DNA from: Borreliella yangtzensis
GTDB lineage: Bacteria > Spirochaetota > Spirochaetia > Borreliales > Borreliaceae
Reading direction: 5' to 3'
DNA: 64,000 nucleotides
Assembly: GCF_014201775.1 (NCBI RefSeq)
Contig: NZ_JACHFG010000002.1
Span: forward strand, 370,322-434,321
Below, one piece after another: positions 8,496 to 17,641 of this stretch. Position 1 is the stretch's first letter. Each line of letters starts with the position of its first letter. The position numbers were made by a program, and so were the translations under genes. Under the pieces are notes generated by a model. The model was not told where the DNA came from. It made no database searches and saw nothing but the letters and a program-made list of their open reading frames with translations.

Positions 8496-10462
8496 ATTTT
8501 AATCGATTTTTAGCGTTATTCCTTTTTAATTTTAGTGTTTTATTGGGCAGTGATACTACAGCATTGGGGCATTATCAAAAGGCTCGTGAGTATTATCTAT
8601 CTAAAAGATATTATGATGCTATTGATGAACTTGTTGAAGCTATAAAAATTAATCCAAATTATTATGAAGCCTATAAATTTATTGCATCAATTTATTATTC
8701 TCTTAAGATATATACTCAAGCGCAATTTTTCATAGAGAAAGCTTATAAAATGTCTAATGAAGACACTGAGTATAAAATTCTTTATGCAAATATATTATTA
8801 AAAAATAATAAAATTGATCAAGCAAAAAAAATCTATTCTGAGGTATTAGTTAAACAGAGGAATAATATTGATGCTTTGGTTGGACTTGCTTCAATTTTTG
8901 AAAAAAATGGATTATTCATAGCTGCTGCCAATTATTATTTATCTATTCTTGATTATAACCAAAATAATTATAGTGCGTTTGAACATCTTATTGATATTTA
9001 TCAAAGATTAGGAATGCATGACAAAATTAGACATTTGATAAATAAAGTCAGGGTAAATTTTTTATCTTTTCCAGATTTTCATAAAAGAGTAGCTGAATTT
9101 TATATTAGTATTAATAATTTGGGTCTTGCTGAGAAATATTCTTTAAATTATTTGGCGTTAATTGAAAGTTCTTACAAAGATTTTGGGGTTGTTGATGCCT
9201 ATAGATTGCTTGCACTTGTTTATTTGCATGAATTTAAATATGAGGATGCAATAGAAACATTACAGAAGGCTATTTTGGTCAATAAAGATTCTGATGAGCT
9301 TTATTATTTGTTGGGGTATTCTTACTTAAAATTTGGGAATGTTGAAAAGGCTATTTTAAATTTAGAGCGAGCTAAAAATTTAAAAAAAGATTTAGAATTT
9401 TATAATATTGCTCTTGAAGAGAGTTTTTTTGTATCTAATTTTAGAAATTTTTCAAAAAATAATTCCAATGTTAAAATTTCCAAACACTATGAAAATGAGG
9501 GCTTTAAGGCTTTCAAATCTTTAAATTTAAACAAAGCATTGTTTAATGCAAAAAATGCTGTTGATATTTGGCCTGATAATGATAGTGCTAGATTTTTGCT
9601 TTCAAAAATATACAAACTTTTAAATTTAGATATTATGGCTTATGAGCAGCTTTTTTATTTAGTAAAACAAAGAAATTCTGCTGATTCTAGAATTTTGGAT
9701 TTTTATGATGTTGTATCTTTTGATGTTAGAAAGTCTTTATTTTATAAATACGGATATAAAAGTATTGCTGATTTTAATAAACTTTACGATGACAGGGTGG
9801 TTTATAAAATAGCTATTTTTACTCAAAGCGAGAATAAGTTTTTCGGAGCAAACGATTTGATATTAAGATGTGCTGAAAGGGTGCTTGAGCGTAATTTAAA
9901 TATAGAAATAGTTAATTATAATTTTGATTATAATAAAAATAAAGACTATCTAATTAATAATTTTTCTGAAGGATTTTCTTATTCAAGAAATAATAATTTA
10001 GATTTATTTTTAATTTTTGATTTTAAGGCAGATGTTTTGAAAAACACAGTTTCTTTGGTAGTTAATATTTTTTCAGGAAAAACGGGAATTAAGGTTGGTT
10101 CTTTTTCCTATAATGTGGGAGGTGTTAATTATTTAAGCAATGCTTTAAATTCTCTTTCTAAGGATTTTCATGAGTATTTGCCTAAAAAAGGAAAAATACT
10201 TCAAATTAAAAATGATGATGTTCTTATTAATCTTGGACAAGTAAACGGTGTTGTAAAGGGTGATGTTTTTTTGATTCTTAAAGAGGGTGCTTTAAACAGC
10301 GATGCTAAAGGTTCTAGTTTTATTGTTTACAAAAGATCAGATATTTTGGGAGAGATTTTAATTGAGGATATAAGCGATTATATTGCTAGAGGTACTATAA
10401 AATCTTCTACTTTTTTAAAGGATTGTATTCAAGAAGGAGCTACTGTGCTTGTAAAAAGATAG
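8492..10462 (+). CDS. Exported TPR-repeat protein with FlgT-like C-terminal region
   Basis: A 656-aa protein with an N-terminal signal peptide (residues 1-20, no lipobox Cys). At least eight TPR-like repeats fill residues 25-310 and 330-400, for example ALGHYQKAREYYLSKRYYDA and LLGYSYLKFGNVEKAILNLE. The C-terminal ~220 residues are alpha/beta; residues 575-656 contain GKILQIKNDDVLINLGQVNGV, resembling the C-terminal beta module of FlgT-like proteins that reads 'ILQVDGDEVLINLG'. A periplasmic scaffold or envelope role is likely; no enzyme motif is seen. The start ATG overlaps the upstream stop by ATGA. B31 BB0058. Confidence 0.8.
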   Translation: MNFNRFLALFLFNFSVLLGSDTTALGHYQKAREYYLSKRYYDAIDELVEAIKINPNYYEAYKFIASIYYSLKIYTQAQFFIEKAYKMSNEDTEYKILYANILLKNNKIDQAKKIYSEVLVKQRNNIDALVGLASIFEKNGLFIAAANYYLSILDYNQNNYSAFEHLIDIYQRLGMHDKIRHLINKVRVNFLSFPDFHKRVAEFYISINNLGLAEKYSLNYLALIESSYKDFGVVDAYRLLALVYLHEFKYEDAIETLQKAILVNKDSDELYYLLGYSYLKFGNVEKAILNLERAKNLKKDLEFYNIALEESFFVSNFRNFSKNNSNVKISKHYENEGFKAFKSLNLNKALFNAKNAVDIWPDNDSARFLLSKIYKLLNLDIMAYEQLFYLVKQRNSADSRILDFYDVVSFDVRKSLFYKYGYKSIADFNKLYDDRVVYKIAIFTQSENKFFGANDLILRCAERVLERNLNIEIVNYNFDYNKNKDYLINNFSEGFSYSRNNNLDLFLIFDFKADVLKNTVSLVVNIFSGKTGIKVGSFSYNVGGVNYLSNALNSLSKDFHEYLPKKGKILQIKNDDVLINLGQVNGVVKGDVFLILKEGALNSDAKGSSFIVYKRSDILGEILIEDISDYIARGTIKSSTFLKDCIQEGATVLVKR

Positions 10463-10463
10463 T

Positions 10464-10493
10464 TTGACACTTGTTATTAGTTTATGATTTAAT
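10464..10493 (+). promoter_or_regulatory. Sigma-70 promoter of the gap-pgk-tpiA block
   Basis: Consensus -35 TTGACA at 10464-10469, an 18-bp spacer and -10 TTTAAT at 10488-10493 (5 of 6 consensus). It sits directly after the TPR gene stop. The predicted start near 10500 leaves a leader of about 37 nt with a CGGAGGA ribosome-binding site before gap. This is the best promoter seen in the window and fits a highly expressed glycolytic operon. Confidence 0.75.
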
Positions 10494-10536
10494 AATTCTA
10501 GTAAGAATAAAATCAAAAAAAATCGGAGGATTTTGT

Positions 10537-11544
10537 ATGAAATTGGCTATTAATGGTTTTGGTCGTATTGGCAGGAATGTTTTTAAGATTGCTTTTGAAA
10601 GAGGAATTGATGTTATGGCAATAAATGATTTAACAGATCCTAAAACCCTTGCACATCTTTTAAAATATGATTCGACCTTTGGAGTATATAATAAAAAAAT
10701 TGAATCAAGAGATGGCGCTATTGTTGTGGATGGAAGAGAAATCAAAATTATTGCTGAGAGAGATCCAAAAAATCTTCCTTGGGGAAAGCTTGGAATTGAT
10801 GTTGTAATTGAATCAACAGGTGTTTTTTCATCAGCAACTAGTGATAAAGGAGGGTATCTTGATCATGTAAGTCATGCTGGGGCTAAGAAAGTTATTTTAA
10901 CAGTTCCTGCTAAGGACGAGATTAAAACAATAGTTCTTGGTGTAAATGATCACGATATTAATTCTGATTTAAAAGCTGTGTCAAATGCTTCATGCACAAC
11001 TAATTGCTTAGCTCCTCTTGCAAAAGTGCTTCATGAATCATTTGGAATTGAACAAGGACTTATGACAACTGTTCATGCTTATACTAATGATCAAAGAATT
11101 TTGGATCTTCCTCATTCTGATCTTAGACGAGCAAGGGCTGCTGCACTTTCTATTATTCCAACTTCAACTGGTGCTGCAAAAGCAGTTGGGCTTGTTTTGC
11201 CTGAACTTAAGGGAAAGTTAAATGGGACTTCAATGAGAGTGCCTGTACCAACAGGTTCAATTGTTGATCTTACAGTTCAACTCAAGAAAAAAGATGTTAC
11301 AAAAGAAGAGATTAATTCTGTTCTTAAAAAGGCATCAGAAACATCTGAGCTTAAAGGTATTTTGGGGTATACGGAAGATCCAATTGTATCCTCAGACATA
11401 AAGGGGAATTCTCATTCTTCTATTGTTGATGGTTTAGAAACAATGGTTCTTGGGAATGGATTTGCTAAGGTGTTGTCATGGTATGATAATGAGTTTGGAT
11501 ATTCTACAAGAGTAGTTGATCTTGCTCAAAAATTGGTAAAATAA
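10537..11544 (+). CDS. gap: Glyceraldehyde-3-phosphate dehydrogenase
   Basis: NAD-dependent glycolytic enzyme converting glyceraldehyde-3-P to 1,3-bisphosphoglycerate. The N-terminal NAD site [10 protein letters not shown] and the catalytic [10 protein letters not shown] (Cys in the middle) are intact, as are HAYTNDQ and the C-terminal WYDNEFGYS. The open frame extends upstream to 10471, but the ATG at 10537 follows CGGAGGA (10524-10530) and begins [12 protein letters not shown], so a 335-aa product is correct. It is followed closely by pgk and tpiA in one operon. B31 BB0057. Confidence 0.97.
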   Translation: MKLAINGFGRIGRNVFKIAFERGIDVMAINDLTDPKTLAHLLKYDSTFGVYNKKIESRDGAIVVDGREIKIIAERDPKNLPWGKLGIDVVIESTGVFSSATSDKGGYLDHVSHAGAKKVILTVPAKDEIKTIVLGVNDHDINSDLKAVSNASCTTNCLAPLAKVLHESFGIEQGLMTTVHAYTNDQRILDLPHSDLRRARAAALSIIPTSTGAAKAVGLVLPELKGKLNGTSMRVPVPTGSIVDLTVQLKKKDVTKEEINSVLKKASETSELKGILGYTEDPIVSSDIKGNSHSSIVDGLETMVLGNGFAKVLSWYDNEFGYSTRVVDLAQKLVK

Positions 11545-11569
11545 GTAAAAATGTTTTCAAGGTAATAAA

Positions 11570-12751
11570 ATGTCAATAAAAACAGTAAAAGACTTTAATA
11601 GCTTTGCGGGTAAGCGAGCTTTAGTAAGATGTGATTTTAATGTTCCCCTGAAAGAGGGGAACATTAGTGATGATACTAGAATTAAGTCTGCATTATCCAC
11701 AATAGAGTATCTAAAAGAAAGAGGTGCTAAAATTGTACTTATAAGTCATTTGGGTAGACCTGAAGGCAAGAAAAATCTTAAATATTCCCTTAAGCCTGTT
11801 GCTAATAGATTGTCAGAGCTTTTGGACCAAGATGTCAAGATGTTTTCTGATTGCATTGGAAAAGAAATTGTAAATAATACTTTGCAAATGAAAGATGGCG
11901 AGGTTGTATTGCTTGAAAATGTAAGGTTTTATGCAGAAGAAGAGGAAAACGATAAAAATTTTGCAAAAAAACTTTCTGAAAATGGAGATGTTTTTGTAAA
12001 TGATGCTTTTGGTGCGGCTCATAGGGCTCATGCTTCAACGGTAGGAGTTTCTGATTATTTGCCATCTGTTGGCGGATTTTTAATGGAAAAAGAAGATAAA
12101 TTTCTTGGGGGAGTATTAAAAAATCCTGAAAGGCCGTTTGTTTCAATTATTGGTGGGTCTAAGGTTTCTTCAAAGATTGCGGTACTGGAATCACTGTTGT
12201 CAAAATCAGATGTAGTTGTGATTGGTGGTGGAATGGCTTATACTTTTTTGCATTCTAAAGGATATTCTATAGGCAAATCTCTTTTAGAGAGAGAATATAT
12301 TGCTGTAGCTTCTTCTTTTTTAAAGAAAGCAAAAGAATTGGATGTTAAGGTAATTTTACCACTTGATCACATTGTAGCTAGTGATTTTGATAAAAATTCT
12401 ACTCCTGAGTATATTGATTCCTTTAATATTCCTGAAAACAAGATTGGTATGGATGTTGGAGGCCATACTTTAAAAGAAATTGAAAATGTTGTAAAAATCG
12501 CCAAGACTATAATTTGGAATGGTCCTCTTGGTGTATTTGAATTTGATTTATTTTCAAAAGGAACTGCTAAGGTTGCTGAAATGGTAGCATCCTGCTCGGG
12601 TGTAACTGTTGTTGGCGGTGGGGATTCTGTTGCAGCTGTTAATAAATTTAATTTATCTGATAAGATTACTCATGTTTCAACAGGTGGGGGTGCATCACTT
12701 GAATATCTTGAAGGTAAGATTTTGCCAGGTATTAAGGTTTTGGAGAAGTAA
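11570..12751 (+). CDS. pgk: Phosphoglycerate kinase
   Basis: Makes ATP from 1,3-bisphosphoglycerate. The N-terminal signature RVDFNVP appears as [12 protein letters not shown], and the substrate-binding [10 protein letters not shown] follows. The nucleotide domain has GGSKVSSKI, the WNGPLGVFE loop and the GGGDSVAAV / STGGGASLE glycine-rich motifs. At 393 aa it is full length. It lies 25 nt after gap and just before tpiA. Two minus-strand open frames inside it are composition artefacts. B31 BB0056. Confidence 0.98.
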   Translation: MSIKTVKDFNSFAGKRALVRCDFNVPLKEGNISDDTRIKSALSTIEYLKERGAKIVLISHLGRPEGKKNLKYSLKPVANRLSELLDQDVKMFSDCIGKEIVNNTLQMKDGEVVLLENVRFYAEEEENDKNFAKKLSENGDVFVNDAFGAAHRAHASTVGVSDYLPSVGGFLMEKEDKFLGGVLKNPERPFVSIIGGSKVSSKIAVLESLLSKSDVVVIGGGMAYTFLHSKGYSIGKSLLEREYIAVASSFLKKAKELDVKVILPLDHIVASDFDKNSTPEYIDSFNIPENKIGMDVGGHTLKEIENVVKIAKTIIWNGPLGVFEFDLFSKGTAKVAEMVASCSGVTVVGGGDSVAAVNKFNLSDKITHVSTGGGASLEYLEGKILPGIKVLEK

Positions 12752-12752
12752 A

Positions 12753-13514
12753 GTGAGAAAAATGTTTTTAGCGGGAAATTGGAAAATGCATTATACAAGT
12801 ACAGAAGCTTCTATTGTTGCAAAAAAAATTGCAACCGAAGTTAAATCTTTAAAGGATGATTGTGTAATAATGATAACACCCCCATTTACGGCTTTGTCTA
12901 AGGTTTCAGAGTGTATTAAGGATAGTAATATTCTTCTTGGTGCTCAAAACATGTCTTATATGGAAAGTGGAGCAAGGACAAGCGAAATTTCACCTTTAAT
13001 GCTTTTAGAATTTGGGGTAGAATATGTTATACTTGGTCACTCTGAATGCAGATTGTATTTGGCAGAAACAGATGAAATAATAAATAAAAAGGTTCTTATG
13101 GGGCTTAAGCATTCTTTTAAATATTTAATTCTTTGTGTTGGAGAAACTCTTGATGAGAGAGATTCTGGAAAAACCTTAGATGTTGTATTAAATCAGGTTA
13201 AAAAGGGATTGAATAATGTTCCTGAATCGGATGTTAAAAGAATAATTCTAGCTTATGAACCTGTTTGGGCAATCGGAACGGGTAAAACTGCAACCAAAGA
13301 AGAAGCAGAAGAGGTTCATAAAGCAATTAGGCATGAGATTATGAAGCTTTATTCAAAGTCAGCTTCAGATAATATTATAATTCAGTATGGAGGCTCTGTT
13401 AATTTAAGTAATGTGAAAGAGCTTATGAATGAACCCAATATTGATGGCGCGCTAATAGGTGGGGCATCTTTGAAGGCCGAATCTTTTTTATCTATAATTA
13501 ATAATGTTTGTTAG
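12753..13514 (+). CDS. tpiA: Triosephosphate isomerase
   Basis: Interconverts dihydroxyacetone phosphate and glyceraldehyde-3-P. The family landmarks are present: AGNWKMH (Asn/Lys), GHSECR (catalytic His), [14 protein letters not shown] (catalytic Glu and loop 6) and YGGSVN. The open frame extends back into pgk, but the domain begins with FLAGNWK, so the start must be GTG 12753 (one base after the pgk stop, GGAG at 12742-12745, 253 aa) or ATG 12762. GTG is preferred for its ribosome-binding site spacing. Third gene of the glycolytic operon. B31 BB0055. Confidence 0.95.
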   Translation: MRKMFLAGNWKMHYTSTEASIVAKKIATEVKSLKDDCVIMITPPFTALSKVSECIKDSNILLGAQNMSYMESGARTSEISPLMLLEFGVEYVILGHSECRLYLAETDEIINKKVLMGLKHSFKYLILCVGETLDERDSGKTLDVVLNQVKKGLNNVPESDVKRIILAYEPVWAIGTGKTATKEEAEEVHKAIRHEIMKLYSKSASDNIIIQYGGSVNLSNVKELMNEPNIDGALIGGASLKAESFLSIINNVC

Positions 13515-13530
13515 TTAAAGGAGATTTGTT

Positions 13531-13893
13531 TTGGATTTAGTTAGATTTTGTATTTTTATGTTTTTTTTAATTGTTTCAATTTTTATTATCCTTTTAGTTT
13601 TAATTCAAGATGAGCAGGGTGATGGAATAGGCGGTGTTTTTGGAGGAGGTAGTTCTTCTATTTTTGGGGCAAAGTCTTCAAGTGTTGCTGTAAAAATCAC
13701 CGGGTTTTTTATAGCATTATTTTTTATTTTTGTAATTTTGTTATCTTTTATGAATACTAGGAGAGCGGATAATAGCTTTCTAAATGACATAAAGGCGGAA
13801 AATAAGGATAGTTCAACTTTCTGGAATAATGAAAATGATGAATCAGATACTAATAGTAATAAAATTGAAGAAAAAAATTTGAAAAAAAAGTAG
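13531..13893 (+). CDS. secG: Protein translocase subunit SecG
   Basis: Small membrane subunit of the SecYEG translocon. It has two transmembrane helices (about residues 5-27 and 55-77) linked by the conserved Gly/Ser-rich loop (GGVFGGGSSSIFGAKSS). The C-terminal ~35 residues are hydrophilic and Asn/Glu-rich, a Borrelia-style extension. Start is TTG 13531 after AAAGGAG. It follows tpiA by 16 nt, and a tpiA-secG link is widespread in bacteria. B31 BB0054. Confidence 0.93.
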   Translation: MDLVRFCIFMFFLIVSIFIILLVLIQDEQGDGIGGVFGGGSSSIFGAKSSSVAVKITGFFIALFFIFVILLSFMNTRRADNSFLNDIKAENKDSSTFWNNENDESDTNSNKIEEKNLKKK

Positions 13894-13912
13894 TTTAAAT
13901 TGCTTGTTGTTG

Positions 13913-13960
13913 TTCTACCTATTCAAGTATTTGCGTAAAGAATTTTTCTTTTAGGTAGAA
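13913..13960. terminator. Candidate terminator between convergent secG and ung
   Basis: A perfect 9-bp inverted repeat, TTCTACCTA (13913-13921) and TAGGTAGAA (13952-13960), encloses a 30-nt loop that can partly pair further (ATTC/GAAT). It lies just after the secG stop and before the ung stop at 13998, so it could end transcription from either side. No strong U-run follows on the + strand, so support is moderate. Confidence 0.45.
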
Positions 13961-13997
13961 TAATTTTAAATTATAACTATTATTAAATTTATCAATT

Positions 13998-14669
13998 TTA
14001 TTGGAAGTTTATTTTACTTTTATTGTGTTTGTCTAAATACTGTAAAGCAGTACTAAAATGGTTTGATCCTAAAAATCCATTGTTTGCTGAATATGGAGAT
14101 GGGTGACTTGTTTCAAGAATTAGATGATTTGACGGATCAATTAGCTTTTTTTTACTTTTTGCGAAATTGCCCCAAAGCATGAATACAATGTTTTTCAAAT
14201 TTTTAGAGATTATTTTTATTACTTCGTCTGTGAAAATTTCCCATCCAATGGCTTTGTGGGAAGAAGGTTTGCCCTCTTCAACTGTTAAGATTGTATTTAT
14301 TAAAAATACACCTTGAGTTGCCCATCTTTTTAAATCTCCGTTTGGGATAGTTTTTATGTTTAAACTTTTTTCGATTTCTTTGAATATATTTTGCAAAGAC
14401 GGTGGTATTTTGATTTTTGAGTCTACAGAAAAAGCAAGTCCATTTGCTTGGTTTTTACCATGATATGGATCTTGTCCAATTATTACCACTTTTATGTCTT
14501 TAAATGGTAAGGAATCGAAAGCATTGAATATAAGTTTTGGGGGAGGAAATATTTTCCCTTTTTTTGTTTTATATTCATGTTTTATAAACTCCACAAGTTT
14601 TTTAAAGTATTCTTTGCTAAATTCATTTTTTAAAACTTCTTTCCAAGATTCTTCAATTTTTACTTCCAT
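13998..14669 (-). CDS. ung: Uracil-DNA glycosylase (family 1)
   Basis: Removes uracil from DNA in base-excision repair. Family-1 motifs are complete: the water-activating GQDPYHG, and the HPSPYSA loop (canonical HPSPLSA). AFSV follows the first motif as expected. The 223-aa length is typical. The gene is divergent from trmH and convergent with secG. A second, degenerate UDG-superfamily-like protein sits at 51279 in the same window. B31 BB0053. Confidence 0.97.
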   Translation of the reverse strand: MEVKIEESWKEVLKNEFSKEYFKKLVEFIKHEYKTKKGKIFPPPKLIFNAFDSLPFKDIKVVIIGQDPYHGKNQANGLAFSVDSKIKIPPSLQNIFKEIEKSLNIKTIPNGDLKRWATQGVFLINTILTVEEGKPSSHKAIGWEIFTDEVIKIISKNLKNIVFMLWGNFAKSKKKLIDPSNHLILETSHPSPYSANNGFLGSNHFSTALQYLDKHNKSKINFQ

Positions 14670-14750
14670 TTTTGTATTATATAAAAAATAGTTTGTAATT
14701 TAAAATTTATTGAAGGAATATTTAATTATTTTTAAAGTTTAATTTTTATT

Positions 14751-15407
14751 ATGAATGATGATGTATTAAAAAGAATAAGTGTTTTATCTGAGTTTATTAG
14801 GGATGAAAAAAAAGTTAAAATTGAGGAAGTATTAAATCGTCGCACTAATTATTTAACATTTGTGCTTGAAGATATTTTTCATTCTCAAAATGCAAGTGCT
14901 ACTATTAGAACAGGTGAAATTTTAGGGCTTAGCGATATTCATGTTATTGATAAAAAAAATAATTACACTTTAAATCCAGAGATTACTTTAGGATCTTCGC
15001 AATGGATAAATTTAAATAAGTATAAAGATACTAAGCTTGCAATTGATAGTTTAAGATCTGATGGATATAGTATAGTGGCCACATCTTTGAATGAACAATC
15101 AATGAATCTTGAAAATTTCCCGATTAACAATAAAATGGCGATATTTTTTGGGACAGAGTTGACAGGGCTTAGTGCAGAAGTCTTAGAGGCTGCCGATTTA
15201 TATGTAAAAATACCTATGTATGGATTTACTCAAAGCTATAATATTTCTGTAGCTGTTGGGATAGTTATGTATTCTTTATTGAGCCGCTTAAGAAAAAGTG
15301 GTATTGATTACTTGTTAAATGAAATTGAGAAATCGAATTTGAGATTAAAATACTATAGACAAGTTATTAAAAATTATCAATTTATTGAAAATCTTATTAA
15401 TTCTTAG
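14751..15407 (+). CDS. trmH: tRNA (Gm18) 2'-O-methyltransferase, SpoU family
   Basis: SPOUT methyltransferase of the SpoU/TrmH group. Motif 1 appears in SQNASATIRTGEILG (conserved Asn/Arg), motif 2 in MAIFFGTELTGLSAEVL, and motif 3 in IPMYGFTQSYNISVAVGIVMY. The 218-aa length and absence of an N-terminal L30-like substrate domain favour TrmH (Gm18 of tRNA) over RlmB. Its stop overlaps the opposite-strand transporter-like gene tail to tail by 4 bp. B31 BB0052. Confidence 0.9.
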   Translation: MNDDVLKRISVLSEFIRDEKKVKIEEVLNRRTNYLTFVLEDIFHSQNASATIRTGEILGLSDIHVIDKKNNYTLNPEITLGSSQWINLNKYKDTKLAIDSLRSDGYSIVATSLNEQSMNLENFPINNKMAIFFGTELTGLSAEVLEAADLYVKIPMYGFTQSYNISVAVGIVMYSLLSRLRKSGIDYLLNEIEKSNLRLKYYRQVIKNYQFIENLINS

Positions 15408-16105
15408 ATTTCTTTTACTCTTTTCCAAGAATTTAAAAATAGATAAAAAATGGTATCAATTATAATTATTGTTAATGTAAAAATTAGAGAACCTTTTGTA
15501 AGTTCAATATGTTTTGTTTCGGGGTAGTATTTAAATATTGTATTTGTAAATATTGAAACCATTAAATTAGCAATGTATCCAGAAATTAGCCTTGATAAAG
15601 GATGAATGATCCATAAAGATTTTATTTTTATTTGTTTAAAATAATTATATATCAAGATGTTTATATACTGGGATAAAAAAAACACATACGTTCCAATTAA
15701 TATTGTTAAAATGTATGTAAAGTTGTTGAACAATATTTTAAAATGAATGTCTGAGGTGTCTAATATATTATGATTAAACACTATCATAAAATTAATCATA
15801 ATTGTAAAAGTTATGTTTAACAAAAGACTCAGTATTACGGAATTTGTTGCTTCTTTTTTGTTGTATTTTTCTACCATTAAGTTTAAAGAAAATAATGCCG
15901 ATAAAAAAGTAATACCCGATAAATTTAAAGACATTTCAAATACTTTTAAATTTCTTAGTATTATAACATTTGATATTGTTGAAATGATTGCATTGAAACA
16001 AAAAAGACCGGATTTCCCGAAAAATCGGTAAAGAATCCCCAATGTTGTATATGTAAAGATAAGCATTCCTGTCCACAAGCTTAAATCAAACAAATCTTTA
16101 TTCAT
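15404..16105 (-). CDS. Membrane protein, degenerate paralogue of the YhhQ/VUT transporter next door
   Basis: A 233-aa protein with about six hydrophobic transmembrane segments. It aligns along its length with the upstream minus-strand gene: LSGITFLSALFSLN (residues 62-75) matches TLGNIIYASSYIATD of the neighbour, and the RLISGYIANLMVS stretch matches its STLISSLLDTIIF. The polar residues that mark the YhhQ family (Thr-Asp in ATD, Asp in LLDT) are replaced (SLN, AN). It may form a heterodimer, transport a different substrate, or be decaying, though the frame is intact. B31 BB0051 (approximate). Confidence 0.65.
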   Translation of the reverse strand: MNKDLFDLSLWTGMLIFTYTTLGILYRFFGKSGLFCFNAIISTISNVIILRNLKVFEMSLNLSGITFLSALFSLNLMVEKYNKKEATNSVILSLLLNITFTIMINFMIVFNHNILDTSDIHFKILFNNFTYILTILIGTYVFFLSQYINILIYNYFKQIKIKSLWIIHPLSRLISGYIANLMVSIFTNTIFKYYPETKHIELTKGSLIFTLTIIIIDTIFYLFLNSWKRVKEI

Positions 16106-16174
16106 AGCATTTAATTGTACCAGATTAATTATCTAAGATAAAGTTAAAGTTTTTTATTTATGCAAATTAACTTT

Positions 16175-16849
16175 TTATTTTTGAAGTTTTATATATTTCG
16201 CAAAATATATAAAAGGTGTTCCTAAAATGCTAGCTAGACCTTTAATTAGATATGTGGAAATTATTATATCTAGGAAAGCTTGCTTTGGAAATACTTTAAA
16301 ATAGGTTGCTATGCTTACAAAAATTATTGTATCTAGTAAGCTACTTATTAATGTTGATCCATTGGTTCTGAAAAATAAAAACCTAGGAAATTTTTTTTTA
16401 ATAAATTGATATAGGTATACATCGTTTAATTGGGATGCTAAGTACGCAACAAGAGAGGCTAATAGTAAGGCTGGTATTGAAGAGAAAATGTTTTCTAAAC
16501 TTTTAAAATTTTCTTGAGTTCTATTTGACATAAAGTGAATTTGGGTATTTGTTAATACTGTAAAGACAATGAAGCTAATAAACCCAATATAAACGGCTTT
16601 TTTTGAAATTTTTTTCCCGTAAAATTCTGATAGAATATCTGTTGCAATATATGATGATGCATAAATTATATTACCTAATGTAGCATTAATTCCGAATATT
16701 GTAATTTGTTTTAAAACTTGAATGTTTGATATAATGATTGCTACTGCAACCCATGCAAATAATCCATCTTTTTTAAAAAAAAGGAAGATAATAATCAAAA
16801 ATGAATAGGTGGTAATTAGCATGGCAAACCATAAAATTTCATTAAACAT
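16175..16849 (-). CDS. Queuosine-precursor transporter, YhhQ/VUT family
   Basis: A 224-aa inner-membrane protein with six predicted transmembrane helices. Family signatures: ATLGN (56-60) followed by IATDILSEFYGKK (68-80) and a basic stretch leading to AV, and RTNGSTLISSLLDTIIF (161-177). These match the YhhQ (DUF165) proteins shown in E. coli to import preQ0/preQ1. The organism also encodes queA in this window (42935), and Borrelia is believed to lack de novo preQ1 synthesis, which fits a salvage importer. Substrate is inferred from family. It lies 69 bp upstream of its paralogue, probably cotranscribed. Confidence 0.8.
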   Translation of the reverse strand: MFNEILWFAMLITTYSFLIIIFLFFKKDGLFAWVAVAIIISNIQVLKQITIFGINATLGNIIYASSYIATDILSEFYGKKISKKAVYIGFISFIVFTVLTNTQIHFMSNRTQENFKSLENIFSSIPALLLASLVAYLASQLNDVYLYQFIKKKFPRFLFFRTNGSTLISSLLDTIIFVSIATYFKVFPKQAFLDIIISTYLIKGLASILGTPFIYFAKYIKLQK

Positions 16850-16929
16850 AAAATTCTCTTTTATTAATATTGATAATATTGGATTTACTATTATAAAATT
16901 TTAGTTAAGTTTTTGCAAATAAGGTATTA

Positions 16930-16958
16930 TTGTTGTTTGCTCGAAACTATGGTAAGAT
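16930..16958 (+). promoter_or_regulatory. Promoter of the tmRNA gene
   Basis: -35 TTGTTG (16930-16935), an exact 17-bp spacer, and -10 TAAGAT (16953-16958). The -10 ends 12 bp before the first base of mature tmRNA at 16970. The hexamers are imperfect, but position and spacing are ideal. Confidence 0.55.
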
Positions 16959-16969
16959 AAATCTAATTA

Positions 16970-17328
16970 GGGGATGTTTTGGATTTGACTGAAAATGCTA
17001 ATATTATAAGTTGCAAGCAGAGGGAATCTCTTAAAACTTCTAAAATAAATGCAAAAAATAATAACTTTACAAGCTCAAACCTTGTAATGGCTGCTTAAGT
17101 TAGCAGAGGGTTCTGTTGAATTTGGCTTTGAGATTCACTTATACCCTTTTAGACATCGAAGCTTGCTTAAAAATGTTTTCAAGTTGGTTTTTAGGGACTT
17201 TTATACTTGTAAGCAATTTGGCGGTTTGCTAGTATTTCCAAACCATATTGCTTAATAAAATGCTAGATAAGCTTGTAGAAGCTTATAGTATTGTTTTTAG
17301 GACGCGGGTTCAATTCCCGCCATCTCCA
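16970..17328 (+). ncRNA. ssrA: tmRNA (transfer-messenger RNA)
   Basis: Rescues stalled ribosomes and tags the nascent chain for proteolysis, together with SmpB (also in this window, 32549). The acceptor stem pairs GGGGATG (16970-16976) with CATCTCC (17321-17327), including one G-U, and the 3' end carries a T-arm with GGGTTCAATTCCC. The 3' CCA is not encoded (ATT follows), so it must be added. The tag frame, GCA 17051 to TAA 17096-17098, reads AKNNNFTSSNLVMAA; I recall this as the Borrelia tag. Length about 359 nt. Only a weak hairpin follows (GTTTTT/AAAAAC near 17341-17357). Confidence 0.97.
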
Positions 17329-17407
17329 TTTATTTCATTCGTTTTTTGTTTAAAAACATAATTTTTAAAAAGCATTGTTAAGTTTAAAAATTGTGTAATT
17401 ATTTAAA

Positions 17408-17478
17408 GCGTCCTATCGGAATCGAACCGACATCATTAGCTTGGAAGGCTAAGGTAATAGCCATTATACGAAGGACGC
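17408..17478 (-). tRNA. tRNA-Gly (anticodon UCC)
   Basis: On the minus strand a 71-nt cloverleaf can be folded. The acceptor stem pairs GCGTCCT with AGGACGC, the T-arm contains GGTTCGATTCC, and the anticodon loop CTTCCAA has anticodon UCC (complement of 17443-17445), reading GGA glycine codons. CCA is not encoded. It converges on the tmRNA gene, 80 bp away. Confidence 0.95.
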
Positions 17479-17641
17479 AAGGCAATACTTTACTTATATA
17501 AAAAAAATCAATTTATGTCAACAATATTTATTGTAATGTTATTTTTGGCTAGTAATTTTGGCTAGTAATTTTTTTTTTAAATAAGTACAATTAATTTAAC
17601 TTAAATGTATTCAAGTACAAAAACTTGTGTGGAGGAAATTG
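17479..17641. other. Non-coding region upstream of bpuR: palindrome plus 13-bp tandem duplication
   Basis: The region between tRNA-Gly and bpuR has no credible gene. It holds a short palindrome, ACAATA-TT-TATTGT (17521-17534), and a perfect tandem duplication of TTTTGGCTAGTAA (17543-17555 and 17556-17568) followed by a T-run. A possible -10, TACAAT, lies at 17586-17591. BpuR is reported in the literature to bind its own 5' region; whether these repeats matter for that is unknown. Confidence 0.5.

Noticed and set aside
10471..10536. N-terminal extension of gap
   Set aside because: The extension overlaps the promoter and the ribosome-binding site, and GAPDH begins normally at the ATG at 10537.
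11813..12146. Two minus-strand open frames inside pgk
   Set aside because: They lie wholly inside a well-conserved gene, have no ribosome-binding site and encode Phe/Leu/His-rich low-complexity products, as expected of antisense shadows.
12609..12752. N-terminal extension of tpiA into pgk
   Set aside because: It is an out-of-frame reading of pgk; TIM starts at the AGNWK motif just after GTG 12753.
17329..17407. Strong terminator after tmRNA
   Set aside because: Only a weak A/T hairpin (GTTTTT/AAAAAC) could be found, not enough to call a terminator.
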